This document shows, piece after piece, positions 50,051 through 57,798 of a stretch of 64,000 nucleotides of DNA. The notes beneath the pieces were generated by a model. That model made no database searches, had not been told where the DNA came from, and saw nothing but the letters and a program-made list of their open reading frames with translations. The stretch comes from Sva-07 sp031426215 (GTDB lineage: Bacteria; Actinomycetota; Acidimicrobiia; Acidimicrobiales; Ilumatobacteraceae). The position numbers and the translations under genes were made by a program. Positions within the stretch are counted from its first letter, which is position 1; every line of letters begins with the position of its first letter. Location of the stretch: the NCBI GenBank assembly GCA_031426215.1, contig JANPKU010000141.1, positions 5,540-69,539 on the forward strand. Direction: 5' to 3'.

Positions 50051-50105
50051 CCGTTGCCGAGTGCTCCGTGGCCGAGTGCTCCTTGGCCGAGTGCTCCGTG
50101 GAAAG
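50051..50105 (+). repeat. Short tandem repeat CCGTGGCCGAGTGCT
   Basis: Three and a half copies of a 15-bp unit between the divergent HD and DUF4031 genes. Confidence 0.7.
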
Positions 50106-50113
50106 GTGAGGAG

Positions 50114-50446
50114 GTGGCAATCCTGATCGACGAAGCCCGCTGGTGGTGGCGGGGCAAGAAGTGGTGCCATCTCGTCAGCGACGTCTCGTATGACGAACTG
50201 CACGTGTTCGCAGACCGCACCGGCATCCCGCGCCGCGGTTTCCAGGGTGATCACTACGACATCCCCGAGGACTACCGAGCCCAACTCATCGACGCAGGTG
50301 CCGAGCAGGTCGAAAGTCGTGAGCTCGTGCGGCGTCTGCGCGCAGCAGGGCTGCGACTCAGCCCTGCCGAACGAAGACTTCGTACGGCACCATCGCCTGC
50401 CACGGCAGCGACAACCGATGAGAGCAGCGTTCCAATCAGGTCGTAA
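50114..50446 (+). CDS. DUF4031 family protein
   Basis: 110 aa. AILIDEARWWWRGKKWCHLVSD and FADRTGIPRRGFQGDHYDIPEDYR are shown by their key parts RWWWRGKKW and GDHYDIPE, the hallmarks of DUF4031. Function unknown; the His/Asp content suggests a hydrolase but this is unproven. GTG start with AGGTGAGGAG just upstream. The TAA stop forms part of the -10 box of the next gene. Confidence 0.8.
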   Translation: MAILIDEARWWWRGKKWCHLVSDVSYDELHVFADRTGIPRRGFQGDHYDIPEDYRAQLIDAGAEQVESRELVRRLRAAGLRLSPAERRLRTAPSPATAATTDESSVPIRS

Positions 50447-50449
50447 CCT
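50444..50449 (+). promoter_or_regulatory. -10-like TAACCT before the ArsC-like selenoprotein gene
   Basis: TAACCT ends 7 nt before the ATG at 50457, supporting a start upstream of the in-frame TGA. Confidence 0.45.
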
Positions 50450-50456
50450 CGGCCTC

Positions 50457-50846
50457 ATGGCGAGTGTCGCAACCATCTTCCACAACGCGCATTGAAACTC
50501 GTCGACCAGTGCCGTGCGCATTGCCGAAGAACTCGGAGTACAGGTCGACATCGTGAACTACATCAAGACACCACCGGACGCCGACACGCTGCGTTCGATC
50601 ATCGCCAAGCTCGAAGACGAACCGACCGCCCTGGTCCGGCGAGACAGCATGTGGAAGAAGCTGGGCCTGACCGACGACGATGCCGCCACCGAGGACCAGA
50701 TCGTCGCACTGCTCGTCAAGCACAAGCAATTGCTCCAGCGGCCGGTCGTGGTGACCGCCGAGACAGCCATCATCGGACGGCCGAAGCAACGTGTGACCGA
50801 GCTGCTCACGCCGCTCGTCTCGCGTTCGGGCGACGCTGGCGGCTGA
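50457..50846 (+). CDS. ArsC-family redox protein with predicted selenocysteine
   Basis: 129 codons including an in-frame TGA at 50493-50495. The N-terminus reads A-T-I-F-H-N-A-H-U-N-S-S-T-S, where ArsC/Spx-family proteins have (T/I)xYHNPxCSxSR; the TGA (residue 13) falls exactly on the catalytic Cys. The rest is a complete ArsC-like domain: RIAEELGVQVDIVNYIKTPP, the RRDSMWKKLGL segment, LLQRPVVV and AIIGRP. No other Cys is present. A hairpin 11 nt after the TGA is a candidate SECIS. ATG at 50457 has a TAACCT box upstream; without readthrough only 12 residues would be made. It would be a cytosolic thiol/selenol reductase, perhaps of arsenate. The following ABC gene starts at the next base. Confidence 0.85.
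50507..50523 (+). promoter_or_regulatory. Candidate bacterial SECIS hairpin
   Basis: CAGUGC and GCAUUG pair over 6 bp (one G-U) around the loop CGUGC; the loop GU lies 19-20 nt after the UGA. A further UCG/CGA pairing could extend the stem. Confidence 0.5.
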
Positions 50847-52682
50847 GTGAGCGCTGACGCTGTCACCCTGAACGAGGTTCCAACGCCAGAGATCGACGCG
50901 CACGATCCCCCGACGCGTTGGAAGTTGCTCGCGTCCACGCTCCGCGCCCAACGCCGCAACCTCCTCATCGGGAGTGCCGTCGGACTGTTGTGGACGCTCG
51001 GCAAGATCTCCGTGCCGATGCTGGTCAGCTACAGCATCGACCGTGGTATCGAACGGGGCGACATGCTGTGGCTCTGGGTGCTACTGATTGCGATTGCCGG
51101 CGCGGCGATCGGCACGTTCACTGCGCTTCGCCGGTTCTATGCGTTTCGTGAAGCGCGATGGACCGAAACGCGCCTTCGCGAACGACTGTTCAACCACATC
51201 ATGTCGCTGCACGTCGGCTACCACGACCGCGCCCAGACCGGCCAGCTGATGAGCCGTTCGTCGAGTGACCTCACCCAGATCCAGTCGTTCGTGGTGATGA
51301 TCCCCATCACGCTGTCGAACCTCGCCATGATCCTCGGGGTCACCGTGATCCTTTTTGCCACCGATTGGCGTCTGGCGCTCGTTGCGTTGGCCCCGCTGCC
51401 GTTCGTCAACGTGGCGGCGCGCAGATTCTCTCGCTCGATCCATTCAGCTGTCCTGCAAGTGCAGGTCGAGCAGGCCGAGCTGGCAACGGTTGTCGAGGAG
51501 ACCGTCGGTGGCATCCGTGTCGTGAAGGGATTCGGCGCCGAGGAGGTGCAGTCGCGGCGACTGCGCAAAGAGGCGGCCGACATTCAGGCCGTGTCGATCG
51601 GCGCGGCCAAGATTCGTGCGAAGTACCTGCCGGCCATCGATCTGCTCCCACAGCTCGGCCTCATCGCTGTGCTGTTCGTCGGCGGCATGCAAGCGATCAA
51701 CGGCGATCTCACGCCTGGCGAACTGGTGAGGTTCAACTTCTACGTCGCGCTCCTCGTTTCTCCGCTGCGCATGATCGGGATGACCGTTGCCTGGGCCCAG
51801 CGCGCCGGCGCTGCACTGGAACGGGTCAACGAGGTGCTCGACACCGTGCCAGCGGTGGCCGACCCCGAACATCCTCGCACCTTGCCGCCAGCCGAGCATG
51901 CCGGGGCCGTCAGATTCACCGACGTCCGTTTCGGCTACAGCGCCGACTCTGCGGTGCTGGATGGGTTCGACCTCGATCTGGCGGCAGGCCAGTCGGTGGC
52001 ACTGGTGGGTGCGACCGGCTCGGGTAAGTCCACCGTCGCCCGGCTGCTCGTTCGCTTCTACGACGTCGACGAAGGCAGGGTCAGCATCGACGGCGTCGAT
52101 GTGCGTGAGCTCTCGTTGCACGACGTTCGTCGTGCCGTCGGCATCGTGTTCGAAGACACGCTGCTGTTCCACGACACGGTCGCGGCGAACATCGCATTCG
52201 CGCAGCCGGACGCCCCCGACGACGCGATCGAGCGGGCGGCCCGGCTGGCCGGCGCTCACGACTTCATCATGGGCCTCCCCGAGGCATACGACACGATGCT
52301 CGGTGAACGTGGGTTCTCACTGTCGGGTGGTCAACGCCAGCGCATCGCGATCGCCCGAGCGATTCTCGCCGACCCACGGGTACTGGTTCTCGACGACGCC
52401 ACCTCCGCGGTCGATCCGTCGAAGGAGCACGAGATCCGCTCGGCGATGTCCACCGTGATGGACGGCCGCACGACCATCGTCATCGCTCACCGCGCCGGCA
52501 CCATCGCGCTCGCCGACACGGTGGTCCTGCTCGACGGTGGGCGCGTCGTAGCGTCGGGACCCCATCAGCACCTGCTCGACACCGAACCTCGATATCGGGC
52601 GGTCCTTGCCGCGATGGCCGCCGACGAGGCCGAGCTCGACGACACGATCGTCGCCACCGGACCCCCGGTGGGAGGCGACTGA
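50847..52682 (+). CDS. ABC exporter half-transporter, degenerate-site subunit
   Basis: 611 aa: six-helix membrane domain (about 30-330) and nucleotide-binding domain. Walker A GATGSGKS near residue 388, signature LSGGQRQR. The Q-loop reads VFEDTLLF (Glu for Gln) and Walker B ends LVLDDATS (Asp in place of the catalytic Glu). Together with the next gene this makes a heterodimer with one impaired ATP site. GTG follows directly on the selenoprotein stop. Substrate unknown; multidrug or lipid are usual in the group. Confidence 0.92.
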   Translation: MSADAVTLNEVPTPEIDAHDPPTRWKLLASTLRAQRRNLLIGSAVGLLWTLGKISVPMLVSYSIDRGIERGDMLWLWVLLIAIAGAAIGTFTALRRFYAFREARWTETRLRERLFNHIMSLHVGYHDRAQTGQLMSRSSSDLTQIQSFVVMIPITLSNLAMILGVTVILFATDWRLALVALAPLPFVNVAARRFSRSIHSAVLQVQVEQAELATVVEETVGGIRVVKGFGAEEVQSRRLRKEAADIQAVSIGAAKIRAKYLPAIDLLPQLGLIAVLFVGGMQAINGDLTPGELVRFNFYVALLVSPLRMIGMTVAWAQRAGAALERVNEVLDTVPAVADPEHPRTLPPAEHAGAVRFTDVRFGYSADSAVLDGFDLDLAAGQSVALVGATGSGKSTVARLLVRFYDVDEGRVSIDGVDVRELSLHDVRRAVGIVFEDTLLFHDTVAANIAFAQPDAPDDAIERAARLAGAHDFIMGLPEAYDTMLGERGFSLSGGQRQRIAIARAILADPRVLVLDDATSAVDPSKEHEIRSAMSTVMDGRTTIVIAHRAGTIALADTVVLLDGGRVVASGPHQHLLDTEPRYRAVLAAMAADEAELDDTIVATGPPVGGD

Positions 52683-54463
52683 TGCATGGCATGGGGGCAA
52701 TTGCCGACGAGGACAAGCTCGATGCCGAGGAACGCAAGCAGGTGCTCCGTCGTGCCGGACGGATGGCACTGCCGTTCAAGAAGACGATCATCGGGGCACT
52801 CGCGTTCACCGCCCTGTCGACGTTCGGGGTCGTCATGGGCCCCGTGCTGCTCGGGTACGGCATCGACAACGGCATCACGCCCGGCGACACCGCCGTGCTG
52901 CGCAATACGGTGATCTTCTACCTCGGGCTGACGGTCCTGGCGTACTTCTCCGCCCGCCAGCAGTTCATTCTGATCAACCGTGCGGGTGAGGGATTCCTGC
53001 AGATGCTGCGCATCCGCGTGTTCGATCACTTGCAAAAGCAGTCGCTGGGGTTCTTCGACCGCAACAAGTCCGGTGTGCTCGTGGCTCGCATGACCGCCGA
53101 CATCGAGTCGATGAGCGAGTTGGTCCAGTGGGGTCTGTTGCAATTCGTCTCGGCGATTCTGCTCGTCGGATTCTCGCTCGTCGTGGCCTTCGTCGTGTCG
53201 TGGCAGCTCGCACTCGCTGGGCTGCTCGTGATGCCCGCCATCATCATCGCCTCGCGCAAGTTCCAGCGTGACTCGAACGCCGCGTACCTCGATGTGCGCG
53301 AGAACATCGGACAGAACCTGTCGACCCTGCAAGAGGGCATCGCCGGTGTCCGGGTCATCCAGGCCTACGCTCGCGAACCCGAGCAGCGGCGCCGCTTCAA
53401 GCAGTCGAACCGCGACCTCTACGACTCCCATGTGCACAGCGTTCGCGTGTCCACCTGGTACTTCGGTCTCATCGAGACTGCTGGCGTGTTCGCCACCGCG
53501 CTGATCGTCGGGGTCGGGGGGTGGCTGTACACCGAGGATGTGGTCAAGGTCGGCCAGATCGTCACCGTCGTGCTGCTGTATGCCCAGCTGTTCGAACCGG
53601 TGCAACAGCTCTCGCAGCTCTACAACACGGTGCAGTCGTCGGCGGCGTCGCTGAACAAACTGTTCGGGATCCTCGACACCGTGCCCGACATCCAGGACGG
53701 TTCGAACGAGCTTGCTCGCTCCGGTGAATTGGTGGTGAGCAACGTCGGGTTCCGCTACCCGGCGACGGAGACGGCGGTACTCACCGGGGTGTCGATCACG
53801 GTTGCCGACGGCGAACGGCTCGCCCTCGTCGGCCCGACCGGTGCCGGCAAGTCGACCCTCGCCAAGCTGATGGCGCGACTGTACGACCCGACCGAGGGGT
53901 CGATCTCGTTTGGTGGGGTCGATCTCCGTGACGCAACGCTCACATCGTTGCGTCACCGGGTGGTCGTGGTGCCGCAGGAGGGATTCCTGTTCGGTGGCAC
54001 GATCGCCGACAACGTGCGCATCGCACGCGCCGAGGCGACCGACGACGACGTGCGAGGTGCCTTCGATGCGATCGGCGCGCTGGAGCGGTTCGAGGAATTT
54101 CCCGAGGGGATCCACACCGAGGTGCGCGAGCGCGGCTCGCGCTTGTCGGCGGGGGAACGTCAACTGGTGTCACTCGCTCGGGCGGCGTTGGTCGACCCGG
54201 GGGTGCTCGTGCTCGACGAAGCGACCAGCAACCTCGATCCCGGTACCGAACTGATCGTCGAACACGCGCTCGACACGCTGATGCTGGGACGCACGACGAT
54301 CGTGGTCGCCCACCGGCTCTCCACGATCCAGCGAGCCGATCGCATCGGGGTGATCGACGGTGGGCGGCTCGTGGAACTCGGCAATCACGCCGAACTGGTC
54401 GAACTCGGTGGCAAGTACGCCGCTCTGGCGAGCGCCTGGGCCAAGAGTCAACCGGTCGTCTGA
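52682..54463 (+). CDS. ABC exporter half-transporter, catalytic subunit
   Basis: 593 aa, same plan. Walker A GPTGAGKS near residue 386, normal Q-loop (VVPQEGFLF), Walker B LVLDEATS with the catalytic Glu, His-loop IVVAHRLSTI. Its signature is LSAGERQL, off consensus, which pairs with the degenerate Walker site of the first subunit. The ATG overlaps the preceding stop (TGATG). Confidence 0.92.
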   Translation: MHGMGAIADEDKLDAEERKQVLRRAGRMALPFKKTIIGALAFTALSTFGVVMGPVLLGYGIDNGITPGDTAVLRNTVIFYLGLTVLAYFSARQQFILINRAGEGFLQMLRIRVFDHLQKQSLGFFDRNKSGVLVARMTADIESMSELVQWGLLQFVSAILLVGFSLVVAFVVSWQLALAGLLVMPAIIIASRKFQRDSNAAYLDVRENIGQNLSTLQEGIAGVRVIQAYAREPEQRRRFKQSNRDLYDSHVHSVRVSTWYFGLIETAGVFATALIVGVGGWLYTEDVVKVGQIVTVVLLYAQLFEPVQQLSQLYNTVQSSAASLNKLFGILDTVPDIQDGSNELARSGELVVSNVGFRYPATETAVLTGVSITVADGERLALVGPTGAGKSTLAKLMARLYDPTEGSISFGGVDLRDATLTSLRHRVVVVPQEGFLFGGTIADNVRIARAEATDDDVRGAFDAIGALERFEEFPEGIHTEVRERGSRLSAGERQLVSLARAALVDPGVLVLDEATSNLDPGTELIVEHALDTLMLGRTTIVVAHRLSTIQRADRIGVIDGGRLVELGNHAELVELGGKYAALASAWAKSQPVV

Positions 54464-54469
54464 CTCCAG

Positions 54470-54523
54470 ACGTTTGTGTTGCAATTCGGGTGGAACGGGT
54501 CACCCAAAACCGCACACAGACGT
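54470..54523. repeat. Family C inverted repeat / bidirectional terminator
   Basis: Arms begin ACGTTTGTGT (54470-54479) and end ACACAGACGT (54514-54523), with inner GGGTG/CACCC. It separates the convergent ABC and YceI-like genes, like the copy at 12971. Confidence 0.65.
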
Positions 54524-54542
54524 CGAGGTGACGCTTCGACGC

Positions 54543-55331
54543 TCAGCCTCGTTCGAAGACCAGGACGAACTCCACGAGCCCGTTGTCCTCGGTGGCAATG
54601 ACGCCGAACGACGGATTGTCGATGCCGTAGTCCGCGAAGAGCACCGGGATCGAGCCGAGCACACCGATACGGCCGTCGGTGGTCTGGGCGGTCACGTCGA
54701 ACGTGACCGGGTTCGTGACGCCGCGCAGCGTGAGTTCACCGATGGCGGTCGCGGTGACCTGCTCGTCACCCACCGGGAGCTGGCCGAAGTCGATCGGCTC
54801 GGTGATGCGGAACTCGGCCGTCGGGAACTCCGAGGCGTTCATGATGCGACCGCTGAACTGGCCGTCGCGCCGGGCGTCGTCGCTCGTGATGTTCTCGATC
54901 TGCACGGTGATGTCGACCACGGTGGCTGCGGTTCCGTCGATCGTGAGCAGCCCCTCGATCTCGTTGCTGCGCCCGACCGCCGTGGTGTTCACCCCGGCGA
55001 TCACTTCCTCGACTCGATAGCCGAACTCCGACGCCGTGGTCGGCACCCAATCGCCGTCGAAGTCGGCATCGCTGGCGGGCGCCTCGGTCGTCACGGGCTG
55101 ATCGGGCGCCGAGGCGGCTGCGGTGTCCGATACCTGCGGCGCATCGGTCGTTGCGGTGAGGGCCTCGGAGAGATCGGAGTCGTCCAGTTCATCAGGGGAG
55201 TTGTTGATGAAGTTCGCGTACACGAAGATGCCGGCGAACAACAGCACGACGGTCGCAACACCGCCGATCACGACCCACTTGATCCAGCGCGTTCGTGATC
55301 TCCCGGAAGTTGTCTCGTCGCTGTCGGTCAC
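54543..55331 (-). CDS. Membrane-anchored YceI-like protein
   Basis: 262 aa from the GTG at 55331. One N-terminal membrane helix (WVVIGGVATVVLLFAGIFVYA), an Asp/Thr/Ala-rich tether to about residue 90, then a YceI lipocalin-like beta barrel: VGRSNEIEGLLTIDG, SDDARRDGQFSGRIMNASEFPTAEF (parts RRDGQF, FPTAEF), GELTLRGVTNPVTFDV. YceI proteins bind polyisoprenoids in the envelope; the ligand here is not known. Confidence 0.87.
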   Translation of the reverse strand: MTDSDETTSGRSRTRWIKWVVIGGVATVVLLFAGIFVYANFINNSPDELDDSDLSEALTATTDAPQVSDTAAASAPDQPVTTEAPASDADFDGDWVPTTASEFGYRVEEVIAGVNTTAVGRSNEIEGLLTIDGTAATVVDITVQIENITSDDARRDGQFSGRIMNASEFPTAEFRITEPIDFGQLPVGDEQVTATAIGELTLRGVTNPVTFDVTAQTTDGRIGVLGSIPVLFADYGIDNPSFGVIATEDNGLVEFVLVFERG

Positions 55332-55482
55332 GGCCGAGATTCTGACAGACCGTCGGTCACGGCCCCTGTCGTGCCGGTGAGAAGTCCTACAGAATCTGTG
55401 AGAGGAACAGCTCCATGCCGGTCGCAGCCAGGGGCAACCTTGCATGTCTCGTCGGCGTGAATTGTCGGCCAGACTGTGCGCC

Positions 55483-56961
55483 ATGAACGATGCCAGTGCA
55501 ACCGTGTCCGCCGTCGCCGTTTCGACGGCGCGCTCCGCTCCCAAATCCGCGACCGCTGTCGGGTGGGCGGTGTCCACGAAGGGCACCGTCCCCAGGCAGT
55601 TGGGGTTGAGCCGTGCGGCGCTCGAGGCGAACGGGTTCGAGGGCAAAGCTGGCCAGGTGCTCAGCGTGCCGACGGGTGACGGTGTGGCCGTCGCCATCGG
55701 AGTCGGCGATCCGGGCACGATCGACGCTGCGGGGCTCCGCTCTGCGTCTGCTGCGTTCGCCCGGGCGGTGGCGAAGCACGCTCAGCTCGCCATCAACCTC
55801 GCCGACGTCGACGGTGTCGATGCACGCGTTGCCGCCCAAGCGGTGACCGAAGGGGTCCTCCTTGCCTCGTACCGCTATACGGGACTGAAGAACGAACCCA
55901 AGAACGCATCGCGCCTCGAAGGCCTGACACTGATCGCCGGCGACAATCAGGTCAAGGACGTCGAGCGGGGCGCCGAGCGTGGCAAGGTCGTCGCGTCGGC
56001 CACAGCGTTTGCTCGCGAGCTGGCGAACACCCCTCCGACCTACCTCAATGCCACCGACATCGCCGCCAAGGCCGTCGACATCGGTGCGGCCACCGGCCTG
56101 CAGGTCGAGGTGTTCAACAAGGACCAACTCGAACAGCTGGGGTGCGGAGGCTTGCTCGGCGTGAACCGTGGTTCGACCGAGCCGCCACGCATGGTGAAGC
56201 TCACCTGGTCACCGAAGAATCCGACCGGGCACCTCGCTCTCGTCGGCAAGGGGATCATGTACGATTCGGGTGGTATCTCGCTGAAAGGGCACGACGTCTT
56301 CCACCAGAACATGAAGATGGACATGTCGGGCGCGGCCGCCGTGCTCGCCACGATGAGTGTGCTGAAGGACCTCAAGGTCAAGACCAAGGTCACCGCCTGG
56401 CTGATGTGCACCGACAACATGCCGTCGGGCAGTGCACTGAAGCTCGGTGACGTGCTGACGATGCGCAACGGCAAGACCGTCGAGATCCACAACACCGACG
56501 CCGAGGGCCGTCTGGTGCTCGCGGACGGCCTGTCGCTCGCTGTCGAGGACGCGCCTGATGCCATCGTCGACATCGCCACGCTCACCGGCGCCGCTTTGGT
56601 GGCGCTCGGCGAGAGCATCGCACCCGTGCTCGGTACCAGTCAGGCGTTGGTCGATCAGTTGGTCGAGCGGTCGGAAGCGACCGACGAACCCATCTGGCAG
56701 CTCCCGCTCGACTCGAAGCGGTACCGCAAACTGCTCGATTCGGTCGTCGCCGACATGAAGAACATCGGCGGTCCCTACGGCGGCACGATGACCGCGTCGA
56801 TCTTCCTCAGCGAGTTCGTCGGCGACATCCCGTGGGCGCACCTCGACATCGCCGGCCCGATGATGGTCGCCGCCGACGAAGGCATCTACTCCAAGGGCGC
56901 GACGGGTTTCGGCACCCGCTTGCTGATCGACCTCGCGTCGAACTTCAGCCCACCGCGCTGA
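55483..56961 (+). CDS. pepA: Leucyl aminopeptidase (M17)
   Basis: 492 aa. Two-metal aminopeptidase. The M17 signature NTDAEGRLVL near residue 334 and the metal-binding GKGIMYDSGGISLKG near 257 are present, with the catalytic Lys in the latter and Arg in EGRL. Removes N-terminal residues from peptides in the cytoplasm. ATG at 55483. Confidence 0.95.
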   Translation: MNDASATVSAVAVSTARSAPKSATAVGWAVSTKGTVPRQLGLSRAALEANGFEGKAGQVLSVPTGDGVAVAIGVGDPGTIDAAGLRSASAAFARAVAKHAQLAINLADVDGVDARVAAQAVTEGVLLASYRYTGLKNEPKNASRLEGLTLIAGDNQVKDVERGAERGKVVASATAFARELANTPPTYLNATDIAAKAVDIGAATGLQVEVFNKDQLEQLGCGGLLGVNRGSTEPPRMVKLTWSPKNPTGHLALVGKGIMYDSGGISLKGHDVFHQNMKMDMSGAAAVLATMSVLKDLKVKTKVTAWLMCTDNMPSGSALKLGDVLTMRNGKTVEIHNTDAEGRLVLADGLSLAVEDAPDAIVDIATLTGAALVALGESIAPVLGTSQALVDQLVERSEATDEPIWQLPLDSKRYRKLLDSVVADMKNIGGPYGGTMTASIFLSEFVGDIPWAHLDIAGPMMVAADEGIYSKGATGFGTRLLIDLASNFSPPR

Positions 56962-56972
56962 CCGGCCCGAGT

Positions 56973-57010
56973 GATGAGCGAACGGACCGGATTCCGGCGC
57001 TTCGCTCATC
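56973..57010. repeat. Family B hairpin repeat, copy 3
   Basis: Arms GATGAGCGAA and TTCGCTCATC are perfect 10-bp complements; interior ACCGGATTCCGG is itself palindromic. Between the pepA stop and the convergent 57041 gene. Confidence 0.8.
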
Positions 57011-57040
57011 GCCGCTGTGCGACTGAGCGACGTGGACGCC

Positions 57041-57658
57041 TCAGCCCGACGACGTGAGCCGGTAGGCGTTGTCGGCGACCTCGGCTGCGACGGCGTCGCC
57101 CACACCGAGCGCGACCAGTTGGTGCTCGATCACCGACGGATCGTCACCGAGTTCGAGCATCGTGGTCGCCAGTCGGTGAGCGCGGCTGAACCCATTCAGG
57201 TCGTCGAGCGGTCGAAGCCATGTTGCGTGGGCCGCCTGCAACGAGTCGGGCATCCGTCGCAGGTGACGAAAGCTCACTCGCGGAATCCGTCGGCGAACGG
57301 CGAGTCCCCCGTCGATGGGGTGGGCGAGCCCGAACATCACGCACCGCTCGAGAGCCTTGCTGAACGGTGACGATCGCCCGCTCGTGAAGCTCAGACCCAT
57401 CGCCCGCGCCGTGGTGTCGAGGTCGAGGTCGAAGCCGTCCGGGGACTGTTCGAGTCCGGCAACCAACCGGCGTAGCAGCCACGTCGCAGTGGGGCCGAGT
57501 ACACCGAGCCAGAACGTTTCGACGTATCGGGAACGAGCATCGAAACCCGCATCGTCGACGACCGGGTCGACCCAGGGCCGCACGATGATCGACGGCGCAC
57601 GAAGGTCGTCGGCCCGGTGCTGCGGTGAACGGTTGGTCGTGACAGTGCTGTCGAACAT
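57041..57658 (-). CDS. Helical hypothetical protein
   Basis: 205 aa, mostly helical and Arg/Leu-rich with no membrane segment. The arrangement ETFWLGVLGPTATWLLRRL, LDTTARAMGL, SPFSKALERCVMFGLA, RRIPRVSFRHLRRMPDSL suggests two winged-helix-like units, as in small DNA-binding or replication-initiator-like proteins, but I do not recognise a family. AGGGAG lies 7 nt before the ATG at 57658. A 140-bp stretch upstream of it holds nothing else that I can support. Confidence 0.65.
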   Translation of the reverse strand: MFDSTVTTNRSPQHRADDLRAPSIIVRPWVDPVVDDAGFDARSRYVETFWLGVLGPTATWLLRRLVAGLEQSPDGFDLDLDTTARAMGLSFTSGRSSPFSKALERCVMFGLAHPIDGGLAVRRRIPRVSFRHLRRMPDSLQAAHATWLRPLDDLNGFSRAHRLATTMLELGDDPSVIEHQLVALGVGDAVAAEVADNAYRLTSSG

Positions 57659-57798
57659 GGGGATCTCCCTCTGGAACGCACGGGGAAGGAAGGAGTCGGC
57701 GGTCGGACAGTGGGCGCCACGTGCGCAGAAGGGGAACGCCTGCGAGCGCCGAGCGGCAGCGTGCGCCTGGAGCACTTCGATGCGAAACAGGTCGCAGA

